64,000 nucleotides of DNA from Paenibacillus athensensis (GCF_004514475.2 NZ_MYFO02000015.1:62001-126000), one strand, 5' to 3'; numbered from the stretch's first letter, positions 26,207 to 35,156 are shown. The notes: generated from the sequence alone by a model not told the origin. Translations and numbers: made by a program.

Positions 26207-27114
26207 GCAATTTTGATGATCTGTTTCGCCAAGAAGCGACAGGCCGCTCTGGTACGAATACTTCCGAGCAACCCTTCGATAAGGATGCCTGGGCGCAGAA
26301 GAAGCAGGAGCTGCGGCAATGGACGTATGATACGGTCGATGCTGCCACAACCGCCATCGCTCAAAGCGGCCAGCAGTTCCAGCAGTATTTGGACGTGCAA
26401 AGCCGCTTTGACCGCTACAGTGTCTCCAATGCGCTGCTGATTCTCACCCAACGTCCGGATGCGACGCGTATTGCCGACTTCGAGGCATGGAAGGAACAGG
26501 GCGTATACATTCGGCGCAAGGAGACCGGCTTTTACATTCTGGAGCCGGGCGAGGAATATCAGCGAGAAGACGGCACGAAGGGCATCAGCTACAATCCGAA
26601 AAAGATGTTCGACATCGCCCAGACAACCGCCAGCCAGAAACGGGAACAGCCGCTGCCGCTGGATGACCGAACACGCATCAAGGCACTTATGGAGCGCTCC
26701 CCTGTTCCGATTGCGATGAGCGATACGCTGCCGCCCGACGTGCAGGCGCTCTACCAGCCGGATACGCACAGCATTGTCATCCGCCGCGGCATGGACGCCG
26801 GGGATATTTTCCGTTCACTCGCTCAGGAGCTGGCTCATGCCGAGCTGGAGCGCGGCGATAACGGCTACAGTCGTTCCGCATACGCCTTCCATGCGTACTG
26901 TGCGTCGTACATGTTGAGCAAGCAGTTGGGCGTTCAAACCTCGTCCTTTCGTTTTCAACGTGCGCCGGAAAAGCTGAAGGACAAGGAGCCGCAGCAAATT
27001 CGCGCCGAACTGGCGACCATGAAGGAGGCCGCGCATGAGATCGCTCGCCGAATGAATCGGGTGCTGGCACAGCAGCAACAGCGGCAACCGAGTCGGTCAG
27101 ACAAAGCAAGGTAG
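26203..27114 (+). CDS. ArdC-like antirestriction/single-strand-binding protein
   Basis: The ATG overlaps the preceding stop by 4 bases. The 303-residue product carries an ArdC-type N-terminal domain (FQQYLDVQSRFDRYSVSNAL and EAWKEQGVYIRRKETGF, residues about 60-125). This is followed by a metallopeptidase-like domain with LAQELAHAEL near residue 210, which lacks the first His of an HExxH motif. ArdC proteins bind single-stranded DNA and protect incoming plasmid DNA from restriction enzymes. The change in the zinc motif suggests a binding rather than a proteolytic role. Context between PcfB-like and VirD4 genes supports a task during transfer. Confidence 0.75.
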   Translation: MSNFDDLFRQEATGRSGTNTSEQPFDKDAWAQKKQELRQWTYDTVDAATTAIAQSGQQFQQYLDVQSRFDRYSVSNALLILTQRPDATRIADFEAWKEQGVYIRRKETGFYILEPGEEYQREDGTKGISYNPKKMFDIAQTTASQKREQPLPLDDRTRIKALMERSPVPIAMSDTLPPDVQALYQPDTHSIVIRRGMDAGDIFRSLAQELAHAELERGDNGYSRSAYAFHAYCASYMLSKQLGVQTSSFRFQRAPEKLKDKEPQQIRAELATMKEAAHEIARRMNRVLAQQQQRQPSRSDKAR

Positions 27115-27149
27115 AAACGCCTGAATGACCTTCACAGGAGGGAATGCCT

Positions 27150-27338
27150 ATGCGGGAAGAACGGATTCTCAGCCTGGATCACTACGAGCACGGCATCGTG
27201 GTGCGTGCGCTCAACACGCTGCGCAATGATCTGATCGGCGAGCAGCGTCCCACCGACGCTGTAGACGATCTGCTGCTCAAAGCGATTCATGCTCCATACC
27301 ATAGCCATAAACGCCGAGGGAATCATGAGGCGCGTTGA
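27150..27338 (+). CDS. Short conserved ICE protein
   Basis: AGGAGGG lies 8 bases before ATG 27150; ATG 27144 in frame is less well spaced. The 62-residue product is charged (ILSLDHYEHGIVVRALNTL, PTDAVDDLLLKAIHAP, then a basic tail). From memory it resembles a short hypothetical protein that precedes the VirD4 gene in clostridial conjugative elements. It overlaps the VirD4-like gene by 14 bases. No functional motif is visible. Confidence 0.65.
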   Translation: MREERILSLDHYEHGIVVRALNTLRNDLIGEQRPTDAVDDLLLKAIHAPYHSHKRRGNHEAR

Positions 27339-29094
27339 AACCGCAAGGAGCGATGGACTGCTCTTTGCGGTTTTGTTCATTTTCGTCGTATGGGCGGCGC
27401 TGCTGACCGCACCCTCCCTGTCCGGCGGGCTACCGGCCATGCTTCAGCAGCTTAGCGTGGCGATTCATCACCCGTTCTATATTCGTTGGGTGAGTGATAC
27501 GCCGCGCTGCTTGTTCATCTTCATGCTTGCTTATGCGCTCGGTATTGGCATCTACCTTTCCTCCCCGCGCAACTATCGCCGTCGAGAGGAGCACGGCAGC
27601 GCCCGCTGGGGGCGAGCGAAGCAGATCAACGCCAAGTACCAGAGCAAGCCGCCGGAGCAAAACAAAATATTAACCGATCACGTCCGCATCGGTCTCGACG
27701 GGCGCAAGCATCGACGAAACCTGAACGTACTTGTCGTAGGCGGCTCCGGTGCGGGAAAAACGCGCTTTTATGCCAAGCCCAACGTCATGCAGGCGCATAC
27801 GTCGTTTGTCGTCCTCGACCCGAAGGGTGAAATTTTGCGCGATACGGGACATCTACTCAAAGCCAAGGGCTACGACATCAAGGTTCTGGACTTAATCAAT
27901 CCGCACCGTTCCTACGGCTATAACCCGTTCGCCTATTTGCAGGACGACAAGGACGTGTTGAAGCTGGTCACCAACCTCATTCGCAACACCACACCCAAGG
28001 GCAGCAACACGAACGACCCGTTCTGGGAACGCTCCGAAACGGCGCTGCTCGAAGCGCTCATCTTGTATTTGCTCTACGAAGCGCCGCCGGAGGAGCAAAA
28101 TTTCCCGATGGTGATGGAGATGATTGCCGCCGCCGAAGTGCGTGAAGAAGACGAGACGTACCAAAGCCCGCTTGACGAGCTGTTTGAACGGCTGGCGATG
28201 CGCGACCCGGAGCATTTGGCGGTCAAGCAGTACAACATTTTCAAGCTCGCAGCGGGCAAAACAGCCAAATCCATTTTGATCGGTCTCGGCGTGCGATTGG
28301 AGAAATTCAACCTGCACACGATTGCCGGGATGAGCCTGGTCGATGAAATGGAGCTGCCGACGATGGGCACAAAGAAAACGGCGCTGTTCGCCGTCATTCC
28401 CGATAACGACAGCAGCTTCAATTTCATCGTTGGGATGCTGTACACGCAGTTGTTCCAGTGCCTAATGTATGAGGCGGATTATCGTCACGGCGGACGGCTA
28501 CCCGTCCATGTTCACTTCGTTATGGATGAATTCGCCAACTGTGCATTGCCGTCAGAGTTTGATAAGCTGCTCTCTACGATGCGCAGCCGTGAAATTTCCG
28601 TTTCCATTATCCTGCAAAATCTGGCGCAGCTCAAAGCACTGTACAAGGACGAATGGGAGTCCATCGTCGGCAACTGCGACACGTTTTTATACCTTGGTGG
28701 CAATGAGCAATCCACGCACAAATACGTCTCCGAGCTGCTCGGCAAAGAGACGATTGACACGAACACCTACGGTCAAAGTAAGGGACGCAGCGGCAGCTAT
28801 TCGATCAATTACCAGCAAGCTGGCCGCGAGCTGCTTACACCAGATGAGGTGCGGCTGCTCGACAATCGCTATGCGCTGCTCTTTATTCGCGGTGAGCGCC
28901 CGGTGCAGGACGACAAATACAATCTGCTCCGGCATCCGCATGTGGCGTTCACCACCGACGGCAGCGGTTCGCCTTATCAGCACGGCGGGGCCGAGCACGC
29001 CTTGGATTGGCAATCGGTTTGGCTCCATGAGCATGGGGAGTACGAATTGCTGTCGGAAGAAGAACTGGAGAGCCAACTTTTGCGAAGGGAATGA
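27325..29094 (+). CDS. VirD4/TraG-type coupling protein (T4CP)
   Basis: ATG 27325 behind GAGGGAATC is chosen over the upstream in-frame TTG. The 589-residue product has two N-terminal membrane segments (residues about 12-30 and 55-75), Walker A GGSGAGKT at 139-146 and Walker B FVMDEFAN near 400, plus the T4CP block ISVSIILQNLAQLKALY. These hexameric ATPases deliver the relaxase-DNA complex to the secretion channel. It follows the relaxase and PcfB-like genes directly and overlaps the pilin-like gene, so it belongs to the main transfer operon. Confidence 0.92.
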   Translation: MRRVETARSDGLLFAVLFIFVVWAALLTAPSLSGGLPAMLQQLSVAIHHPFYIRWVSDTPRCLFIFMLAYALGIGIYLSSPRNYRRREEHGSARWGRAKQINAKYQSKPPEQNKILTDHVRIGLDGRKHRRNLNVLVVGGSGAGKTRFYAKPNVMQAHTSFVVLDPKGEILRDTGHLLKAKGYDIKVLDLINPHRSYGYNPFAYLQDDKDVLKLVTNLIRNTTPKGSNTNDPFWERSETALLEALILYLLYEAPPEEQNFPMVMEMIAAAEVREEDETYQSPLDELFERLAMRDPEHLAVKQYNIFKLAAGKTAKSILIGLGVRLEKFNLHTIAGMSLVDEMELPTMGTKKTALFAVIPDNDSSFNFIVGMLYTQLFQCLMYEADYRHGGRLPVHVHFVMDEFANCALPSEFDKLLSTMRSREISVSIILQNLAQLKALYKDEWESIVGNCDTFLYLGGNEQSTHKYVSELLGKETIDTNTYGQSKGRSGSYSINYQQAGRELLTPDEVRLLDNRYALLFIRGERPVQDDKYNLLRHPHVAFTTDGSGSPYQHGGAEHALDWQSVWLHEHGEYELLSEEELESQLLRRE

Positions 29095-29099
29095 TCGCT

Positions 29100-29399
29100 T
29101 TGAATTTCAAAATGAAACGGATGCTGGCGCTGTACATCGTGCTGGTACTGATGGGAACCGTATTCACCGCCACTGCCTACGCCGAGGGCGATCCAATGGC
29201 AACGATTAATAACTTGTCCGCATTTATCTTCGGTCTCATTCGGGCTATCGGGATGATTATTCTCGGCTTCGGCATCGTGCAGATTGGTCTGTCGCTCAAG
29301 TCGCACGATCCGTCGCAACGGGCCAACGGCTTCTTGACGCTCGCAGGCGGGGTCATCATTACGTTTACGAAGGAAATTCTGAACCTGATCACTGGTTAA
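29100..29399 (+). CDS. VirB2/Maff2-like small membrane protein
   Basis: Start uncertain: ATG 29091 overlaps the VirD4 stop by 4 bases but is too close to GAAGGGA (29084-29090), while TTG 29100 has the proper spacing of 9. The roughly 99-residue product has a signal peptide (LALYIVLVLMGTVFTATAYA) and two membrane helices separated by a short polar loop (SLKSHDPSQRANGF). This is the layout of VirB2/TrbC pilins and of the Maff2 mobile-element family. In Gram-positive systems it is thought to form part of the membrane channel. Confidence 0.8.
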   Translation: MNFKMKRMLALYIVLVLMGTVFTATAYAEGDPMATINNLSAFIFGLIRAIGMIILGFGIVQIGLSLKSHDPSQRANGFLTLAGGVIITFTKEILNLITG

Positions 29400-29480
29400 A
29401 CGAAGGTGATGCAAAAGGTCAGGGGGGATAGGCTGTGCCGTTGGCCGTCCCCTTTCTAGCGAAGGAGGTGAGCCTGCAAA

Positions 29481-30320
29481 ATGTCCGATACTAGCTGGAT
29501 TATCGACAATCTCGAAAACGCCCTGGATACGTGGAACGACAAGATGAATGAAATTTGGCAGCTCGTGACCCAATCTCCGGCTGATTTCAAGGGTGGTGGC
29601 GTCTGGCATGTCATCACCGATATTCACGGCGCCTTGCAAGCAACGGGGCTGGCACTGCTGGTATTGTTTTTTGTGATCGGGGTGGTGAAGACAACCGGAA
29701 GCTTTGCCGAGATGAAGCGACCTGAACTGGCGATCAAGCTGTTTATCCGTTTCGTGCTGGCGAAAGCGGTCGTCACCTACGGACTGGAATTGATGATGGC
29801 GCTGTTTACGATTGTTCAGGGCATCATCTCCACCATGATGGGACGCTCCGGGCTCGGTTCGATGGAGACGATGAGCTTGCCAAGCTCCATCGCCAAAGCT
29901 ATTGAAGACGTTAGCTTCTGGCAAAGTATCCCGCTGTGGGTCGTCACGCTGCTCGGCAGTCTGTTTATTACGGTGCTGTCGTTTGTGATGATTCTCTCGG
30001 TGTACGGGCGCTTCTTCCGCATTTATTTGTATACGGCGATTGCCCCTGTTCCACTGTCCAGCTTTGCCGGGGAGCCAAGTCAAAGCATCGGCAAATCCTT
30101 TATCAAAGGGTATGCAGCGGCTTGTTTGGAAGGGGCCGTGATCGTGCTCGCCTGCATCATTTACTCCGCCTTTGCCACCGCGCCTCCGGCAGTGGATGAG
30201 AGCGTGGGCGCGGTGACAATGGTATGGACCTATATTGGGGAATTGATTTTTAACATGCTCGTTCTTGTCGGCACGGTGAAGATGGCGGATCGCGTCGTGC
30301 GGGAAATGCTGGGGCTGTAG
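29481..30320 (+). CDS. VirB6/TrbL-like polytopic channel protein
   Basis: GAAGGAGGTGAGC precedes ATG 29481. The 279-residue protein has an amphipathic N-terminus with many Trp, Asp and Lys, then about five to six membrane helices. These include LQATGLALLVLFFVIGVV, IPLWVVTLLGSLFITVLSFV and the pair near residues 210-275. It fits the VirB6/TrbL class that forms the inner-membrane part of type IV secretion channels and always accompanies the VirB2-like gene in these ICEs. It is the last gene of the plus-strand transfer operon before the oppositely oriented XRE gene. Confidence 0.82.
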   Translation: MSDTSWIIDNLENALDTWNDKMNEIWQLVTQSPADFKGGGVWHVITDIHGALQATGLALLVLFFVIGVVKTTGSFAEMKRPELAIKLFIRFVLAKAVVTYGLELMMALFTIVQGIISTMMGRSGLGSMETMSLPSSIAKAIEDVSFWQSIPLWVVTLLGSLFITVLSFVMILSVYGRFFRIYLYTAIAPVPLSSFAGEPSQSIGKSFIKGYAAACLEGAVIVLACIIYSAFATAPPAVDESVGAVTMVWTYIGELIFNMLVLVGTVKMADRVVREMLGL

Positions 30321-30372
30321 CGATGGCATTCTTCTGACCCATCGAGCTAGGGTCGAAACAAGGAACGTAGGC

Positions 30373-30624
30373 TCACTCCGACGCTTCGCCTAACAATTCC
30401 TGAACGGACACCTCCAGCGCTTTGGCAATGGCCACAACCTCATAGTCTTGGACAAGCCGGTATTGCCCTTCCAGACGCGATAGGCTGGTAGGGCTGATAT
30501 CGAGTCCGGCCGTTTGCAATCTGGCGAGAAATTCCTTCTGCTTCATCTTCTTCGCCTTGCGGAGAGCAATTACGCGGGTTCCGATAATATTTTTATCACC
30601 CGGTGGTTCTTTTCGATGCTTCAT
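30373..30624 (-). CDS. XRE-family repressor
   Basis: ATG 30624 (MKHRKEP) has GAGGTG upstream; the GTG at 30639 would lie within that site. The 83-residue product is a single lambda-type helix-turn-helix domain (VIALRKAKKMKQKEFLARLQ, DISPTSLSRLEGQ) ending in a short acidic helix. It is transcribed against the transfer genes and faces the divergent gene at 30867. Inverted and direct repeats in the gap probably form its operator, so it likely controls itself and the PrgI-VirB4 operon. Confidence 0.85.
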   Translation of the reverse strand: MKHRKEPPGDKNIIGTRVIALRKAKKMKQKEFLARLQTAGLDISPTSLSRLEGQYRLVQDYEVVAIAKALEVSVQELLGEASE

Positions 30625-30673
30625 GAGTACGCACCTCACTTTACAAGCCCCATTGTACGTGAGGACATCGTTG

Positions 30674-30725
30674 TTTTAATGCTATTATCGCATTAAAATG
30701 AAATAAACCGATTATCGCATTAAAA
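30674..30725. promoter_or_regulatory. Operator repeats between XRE repressor and PrgI/VirB4 operon
   Basis: TTTTAATGC (30674-30682) and GCATTAAAA (30690-30698) form a perfect inverted repeat with a 7-base spacer. A third half-site GCATTAAAA recurs at 30717-30725 within a 17-base direct repeat (ATTATCGCATTAAAATG at 30684 and 30711), 27 bases apart. Position between divergent genes suggests binding by the XRE protein. Confidence 0.7.
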
Positions 30726-30866
30726 TGGAAGAGCCACTTCTTGTCAGGCAATCCAAGATGTCGCTCTCAACATGCACCGCGGCTGCCCGGTGATTCGTTT
30801 ATTGAGTCTAGCGCCAGCCGAGTTGCTACTTGCGATAAAGCGTACTCGTACAAGGAGGAGATATTG

Positions 30867-31211
30867 ATGGAATTTCCGTTATGGCTTCAAGATGCCATTC
30901 AGCAGCGCTTGGATCACGTTTCAGAACGGGGCGAACAACAGCATGAGATGAATCCATGCCACGATGAAGAAAATGCCGCTTTTCGTGCCCTGTTTTCAAG
31001 CATGGACAACCTTCAGCTGCAAGCCTTTATGGACTGGGAGGGCAAGTTTCAATTCACGCAGGCTTTGGAGAATGAACGATTATATGTTCAGGGATTGCGG
31101 GACGGAGCACAACTGGCATTTGCGCTGCTCACCGATCCTTTTTCATCCGGCGACAACGTGGTTGAAGTTTTTAAAAAGGCAATGTTAACCTCGAATACAC
31201 CAGAGGCTTAG
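30867..31211 (+). CDS. Small soluble ICE protein of unknown function
   Basis: CAAGGAGGAG precedes ATG 30867; the frame is open further upstream but the ribosome site fixes this start. The 114-residue product is acidic and helical, with the conserved-looking end FTQALENERLYVQGLRDGAQ followed by a hydrophobic helix. Short proteins with a similar GLRDG block occur in other Firmicutes mobile elements, but I do not assign a family. It heads the operon with PrgI and VirB4, downstream of the XRE operator. Confidence 0.6.
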   Translation: MEFPLWLQDAIQQRLDHVSERGEQQHEMNPCHDEENAAFRALFSSMDNLQLQAFMDWEGKFQFTQALENERLYVQGLRDGAQLAFALLTDPFSSGDNVVEVFKKAMLTSNTPEA

Positions 31212-31255
31212 AGCGAGCGGCAGTCTGAAAGTACACATAAGCAGGAGGATTGGAA

Positions 31256-31621
31256 ATGGAAGTGAAAATTAACCGGGAAATCCGGGATTATACGGAAAGC
31301 TTATTCTTTGGACTGTCCTTGCGACAGTCCTTTTTTTCGCTTTTGGCAGTCATCGTGGCGATTGGGCTGTACTTCGGCTTACGCGGTCACTTCGGCTTGG
31401 AAACGCTCAGTTGGATGTGCGTGTTGGGGGCAGCTCCTTGCGCTGCGCTTGGCTTTATCCGCTATCACGGCATGTCGGCAGAGCAACTGCTGTGGGCATA
31501 TGTGAAATCGGAATTTTTGATGCCAAGACGCCTACTCTTTCGCTCGACGAACATCTATTACGAAGCGCTGCGAAGCGGTATCCAGCAGCGGGGGCAAGAA
31601 AGGATGAAGCGCAATGATTAA
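31256..31621 (+). CDS. prgI: PrgI-family channel protein
   Basis: AGGAGG with proper spacing selects ATG 31256. The 121-residue product has the PrgI pattern: a short N-terminus (VKINREIRDYTESLFFGLSLRQ), two membrane helices (SFFSLLAVIVAIGLYFGL and LSWMCVLGAAPCAALGFI) and a basic C-terminal tail (KSEFLMPRRLLF). PrgI is a VirB3-like partner of VirB4, whose gene it overlaps by 8 bases. A strong terminator-like hairpin lies within the coding region at 31310. Confidence 0.88.
   Translation: MEVKINREIRDYTESLFFGLSLRQSFFSLLAVIVAIGLYFGLRGHFGLETLSWMCVLGAAPCAALGFIRYHGMSAEQLLWAYVKSEFLMPRRLLFRSTNIYYEALRSGIQQRGQERMKRND
31310..31337 (+). terminator. Terminator-like hairpin inside prgI
   Basis: GGACTGTC (31310-31317) pairs perfectly with GACAGTCC (31323-31330), loop CTTGC, then seven T. 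It lies 55 bases into the prgI coding region and encodes its conserved FGLSLRQSFF block. If active it would block virB4 transcription unless ribosomes mask it. Confidence 0.55.
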
Positions 31622-33941
31622 GACGCTTCGGCGCACGATCAAGCAGGACAAGGAACCGTTCGTCATCCCGAAAAGTGTACAACAAGCGATCCCGATCCGC
31701 GCCATTTGGCCGGACGGGATTTTTGCTGTCGGCAATAAATTCTCCAAATCGTTTCGGTTCGAGGACATCAACTACGCCGTAGCGTCCAAGGAAGATAAGG
31801 AATCGATGTTCCTTTCCTATTCTGATCTACTTAATTCCTTCGACAGCGGCGCAACAACGAAGATCACGATCCATAACCGGCGGCTCAATCAGGCAGATGT
31901 GAAAAACTCGATTTTGATTCCATTACGACAGGATCATCTCGACGTATACCGACAGGAGTATAACGACATGCTGCTGGGCAAGGCTTCAGGCGCGAATGGA
32001 ACCATTCAGGAGAAATACGTCACGATTTCAGTTGTTAAGAAAAACGTGGAGGAAGCCCGTCATTACTTCGCGCGGGTAGGTACGGAGCTGATGTCGCATT
32101 TTTCCCGTCTTGGCTCGCGATGCACGGAGCTGGATACCACCGACCGTTTGCGTATTCTTCATGATTTTTTTCGGATTGGCGAGGAGGAGGCTTTTCGCTT
32201 TGATCTGCTGGAGACGATGCGCAAGGGGCATGATTTTAAAGATTACATCTGCCCGAATACATTGGAGTTTGCGAAGGACCATTTCCGTATGGGGGATTAC
32301 TATGGGCGTGTGATCTTCCTGCGGGAATACGCCAGTTATATTAAGGACAGTATGGTGGCCGAGCTTTGCGACCTGAATCGAAATCTGCTGCTATCGCTCG
32401 ATGTCATTCCGATTCCTACCGATGAGGCCGTCCGCGAGGTGGAAGGTCGCTTGCTTGGCGTGGAGACGAACATCACGAACTGGCAGCGGCGGCAAAACCG
32501 CAACAATAACTTTTCAGCCGTCGTACCTTACGACATGGAGCAGCAGCGCAGGGAGAGCAAGGAGTTTTTAAGCGACCTTACGACCCGCGACCAGCGAATG
32601 ATGTTCGGATTGCTCACAATGGTGCATGTCGCCGATAGCAAAGAACAACTTGACAGTGATACGGAGACGCTGCTCACAATAGCCCGCAAGCATTTATGCC
32701 AGTTTGCTACACTGACGTATCAGCAAATGGATGGGCTGAACACCGCGCTGCCGTATGGCTTGCGGAAGGTACATGCTCTGCGAACGCTAACGACGGAAAG
32801 CACTGCCGTATTCATTCCGTTCCGGGCGCAGGAGGTGAGGCATCCGGGCGGCATTTACTACGGGCAGAACGCCATCAGCAAAAATATGATCGTCGCCAAT
32901 CGCAAGCAACTGCTCAACGGTAATAGCTTCATTCTCGGTGTACCTGGCTCTGGAAAAAGCTTTACCGCCAAACGGGAAATCATTAACCAAATGCTCGCGA
33001 GCGACGATGACATTATCCTGATTGACCCTGAACGCGAGTATTCCAAGTTGGTGAACGCGCTGGGTGGCGAAACGATCCATATCTCTGCTACGTCGCCGAA
33101 CCATATCAATGCAATGGATATGAACCGCGATTATGGCGATGGCGCGAATCCGATTATCTTGAAGTCAGAATTTGTGCTGTCGTTATGCGAGCAGTTGATC
33201 GGCGGACATCAGCTTGGGGCGAAGGAAAAATCGCTCATCGACCGCTGCACCGCTGCTGTGTACCGCAAATATTTGCAGAGCAACTATAAGGGCGAGCCGC
33301 CGACCTTGCAGGATTTTCGCGCGGAGCTGCTCAAGCAAGCGGAGCCGGAAGCGCAGGACATCGCGCTGGCGATTGAACTGTTCACATCCGGCAGTCTGAA
33401 CACATTCGCCCGGCCGACCAACGTCAACGTGAACAACCGGCTCATCTGCTACGACATTCTCGACCTGGGCAAGCAGCTCCTGCCCGTTGGCATGCTGGTC
33501 GTACTCGATAACATTCTGAACCGAATCACGCAAAATCGCGCCAAAGGCAAAAACACCTTCATCTTCATCGACGAAATTTACCTGCTGTTCCAGCACGAAT
33601 ATAGCGCCAACTTTCTGTTTACGCTCTGGAAGCGCGTCCGAAAGTATGGCGCTTTTTGTACGGGCATTACGCAAAACGTAGACGACTTGCTGCAAAGCCA
33701 CACCGCCCGCACCATGCTCGCGAACAGCGAATTTATCGTCATGCTGAATCAAGCCAGTACCGACCGAACGGAGCTTGCAGAGCTATTGAATATCTCCGAT
33801 TTGCAGCTCTATTATATGACAAACGTTGATGCAGGGAATGGACTGATGAAGGTCGGAAGCTCTCTTGTGCCCTTCACCGACAGCTTCCCGCGCAACACGA
33901 ATTTATATAGGTTGATGACGACGAAGCCTGGAGAGGTGTAA
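31614..33941 (+). CDS. VirB4-type conjugation ATPase
   Basis: ATG 31614 overlaps the prgI stop. The 775-residue product has the VirB4/TraE layout: an N-terminal domain without membrane helices, Walker A GVPGSGKS at residues 442-449, the IDPEREYSKLVNALGGE block, Walker B FIFIDEIYLLF near 648 and the motif FCTGITQNVDDLL. These ATPases energise the type IV secretion channel. Length fits Gram-positive homologues (about 780). A strong terminator follows immediately, ending this transfer transcript before the cargo region. Confidence 0.93.
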   Translation: MIKTLRRTIKQDKEPFVIPKSVQQAIPIRAIWPDGIFAVGNKFSKSFRFEDINYAVASKEDKESMFLSYSDLLNSFDSGATTKITIHNRRLNQADVKNSILIPLRQDHLDVYRQEYNDMLLGKASGANGTIQEKYVTISVVKKNVEEARHYFARVGTELMSHFSRLGSRCTELDTTDRLRILHDFFRIGEEEAFRFDLLETMRKGHDFKDYICPNTLEFAKDHFRMGDYYGRVIFLREYASYIKDSMVAELCDLNRNLLLSLDVIPIPTDEAVREVEGRLLGVETNITNWQRRQNRNNNFSAVVPYDMEQQRRESKEFLSDLTTRDQRMMFGLLTMVHVADSKEQLDSDTETLLTIARKHLCQFATLTYQQMDGLNTALPYGLRKVHALRTLTTESTAVFIPFRAQEVRHPGGIYYGQNAISKNMIVANRKQLLNGNSFILGVPGSGKSFTAKREIINQMLASDDDIILIDPEREYSKLVNALGGETIHISATSPNHINAMDMNRDYGDGANPIILKSEFVLSLCEQLIGGHQLGAKEKSLIDRCTAAVYRKYLQSNYKGEPPTLQDFRAELLKQAEPEAQDIALAIELFTSGSLNTFARPTNVNVNNRLICYDILDLGKQLLPVGMLVVLDNILNRITQNRAKGKNTFIFIDEIYLLFQHEYSANFLFTLWKRVRKYGAFCTGITQNVDDLLQSHTARTMLANSEFIVMLNQASTDRTELAELLNISDLQLYYMTNVDAGNGLMKVGSSLVPFTDSFPRNTNLYRLMTTKPGEV

Positions 33942-33949
33942 CAAACAGC

Positions 33950-33992
33950 AGCAAGCGTCTGGCTGCAACAACGACCAGACGCTTGCTTATTT
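33950..33992 (+). terminator. Strong Rho-independent terminator after virB4
   Basis: AGCAAGCGTCTGG (33950-33962) pairs perfectly over 13 bases with CCAGACGCTTGCT (33975-33987), followed by TATTTTT. It separates the transfer operon from convergent cargo genes. Confidence 0.9.
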
Positions 33993-34000
33993 TTGGCTTC

Positions 34001-34426
34001 TTACTGCGTAATTATTTGTTCAATAACAGGTACTAACCTTGCTTCCAATTCGCCTACCAATTCGTCAAACTCACTATCCAGTTCTTCTAATAACTCATCA
34101 ATTGACTCATCCTCCCAAGAACTGATAATGTCGTTCCTGGCGTCAATATCTTTAGGAGGGACTCCATTTGGAAAGAGCTGATTTAGTTTTACAACTAATT
34201 CAAGAATATTTGCTGCCCCCAATTCTTTCAAGTTATCCATCATGTCCTCTAAATAATCAGCACCATGATTGTAATAGTAGCTAATGAGTCCACCATCGTT
34301 GAAGCTGTCGATTAAATCTCTAATGTTAACCCAGATTCGTTCATTTTCTGTTAATTGGTCATACCCAAGCTCATCCAGCTTGTTGACGAGCTTCTGCCAT
34401 GTCGGCATCCATATTGTGTCTTCCAT
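34001..34426 (-). CDS. DUF4375/DMP19-like protein, possible immunity protein
   Basis: AAGGGGGGC precedes the ATG at 34426 on the minus strand. The 141-residue product is very acidic. Its block LTENERIWVNIRDLIDSFNDGG, then YYYNHGADYLEDMMDNLKELGAAN, resembles from memory the DMP19 (DUF4375) domain, often found next to polymorphic toxin and immunity genes. No toxin gene is adjacent, so it may be an orphan immunity protein. Base composition is more AT-rich than the transfer genes. Confidence 0.65.
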   Translation of the reverse strand: MEDTIWMPTWQKLVNKLDELGYDQLTENERIWVNIRDLIDSFNDGGLISYYYNHGADYLEDMMDNLKELGAANILELVVKLNQLFPNGVPPKDIDARNDIISSWEDESIDELLEELDSEFDELVGELEARLVPVIEQIITQ

Positions 34427-34464
34427 CGGGAGCCCCCCTTAAATTATTAAAATTATCAAGGTTA

Positions 34465-34502
34465 AAAGCTACAGCCGGGGGTATCTCCACGACTGTAGCT
34501 TT
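34465..34502 (-). terminator. Terminator of the double-CXXCG gene
   Basis: AAAGCTACAG and CTGTAGCTTT (34465-34474 and 34493-34502) form a 10-bp stem; read on the minus strand it ends in TTTTAA just after the stop of the 34506 gene. Confidence 0.7.
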
Positions 34503-34505
34503 GTG

Positions 34506-35156
34506 TTACATACTCGGAATTTCCCTAAACTCCAACCCTGTTAGTTGATGCTTGTGGTAAATCTCATAAAATCGTTCAGAACAGCAATAGCGACTAACAT
34601 GTTTTAATCGAAAAAGGTCTTTTCCATCCCACGTGTTTCTATCCAAAATTTTAGGATGATCAGGCTTTACATAAGAATAACCGGGAGTTACCACATCAAC
34701 ATACCCGCATGTTGAGCAGTTAGTAATCTCTAATCCTGACTGCTCATGCAACTCCGCATTCCCAGCAATATCCCAATAGAAATACTTGGGAGGATTTTCG
34801 GGCATTTTTTTAATATTCTCGCCTGCTGAGCGAAGCAATTTTTGGAAGTCTATAGGCGTATTTTTGGGCGAAGCAGTTGTCATTTCCTTTAGACAATATC
34901 CTGTGACATTCTCCATTTTCAAAATATCTGCTGCCTTTAGAGATAATACTTTTTCAGTCCCAGAAAGCCTCATAAAATCAGGATAATTGTCATTTGTTAA
35001 AACAATCGTTAAATTACTGAATTCACGAGCTTTGTTCCACTGACGCCCACAATCACTGCAATTAACAGTCTCGCATGGAGCCCCGACGTCAGTTTCAATT
35101 CCATGAGCAAATTTTTTTCTTTTACCTTCATCTGCGTAAAGATTAAAAAAACGCAA
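34506..35156 (-). CDS. Double-CXXCG motif protein (SitI6-like immunity candidate)
   Basis: The start is TTG 35156 behind GGTGGAGG; no ATG fits the expected N-terminus. The 216-residue product has two CXXCG motifs, CSDCGRQW near residue 33 and CSTCGYVD near 142, each followed by aromatic strands, the hallmark of the double-CXXCG family that includes the SitI6 immunity proteins of Myxococcus. It probably folds around one zinc. It is next to another immunity-type gene without a visible toxin, suggesting protection against toxins of rival strains or a past toxin locus. Confidence 0.72.
   Translation of the reverse strand: MRFFNLYADEGKRKKFAHGIETDVGAPCETVNCSDCGRQWNKAREFSNLTIVLTNDNYPDFMRLSGTEKVLSLKAADILKMENVTGYCLKEMTTASPKNTPIDFQKLLRSAGENIKKMPENPPKYFYWDIAGNAELHEQSGLEITNCSTCGYVDVVTPGYSYVKPDHPKILDRNTWDGKDLFRLKHVSRYCCSERFYEIYHKHQLTGLEFREIPSM

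Noticed and set aside
28977-30329. 450-residue minus-strand frame opposite the VirB2/VirB6-like genes
   Set aside because: Composition rich in His, Arg and Gln, typical of an antisense shadow; the plus-strand genes have clear membrane helices and ribosome sites.
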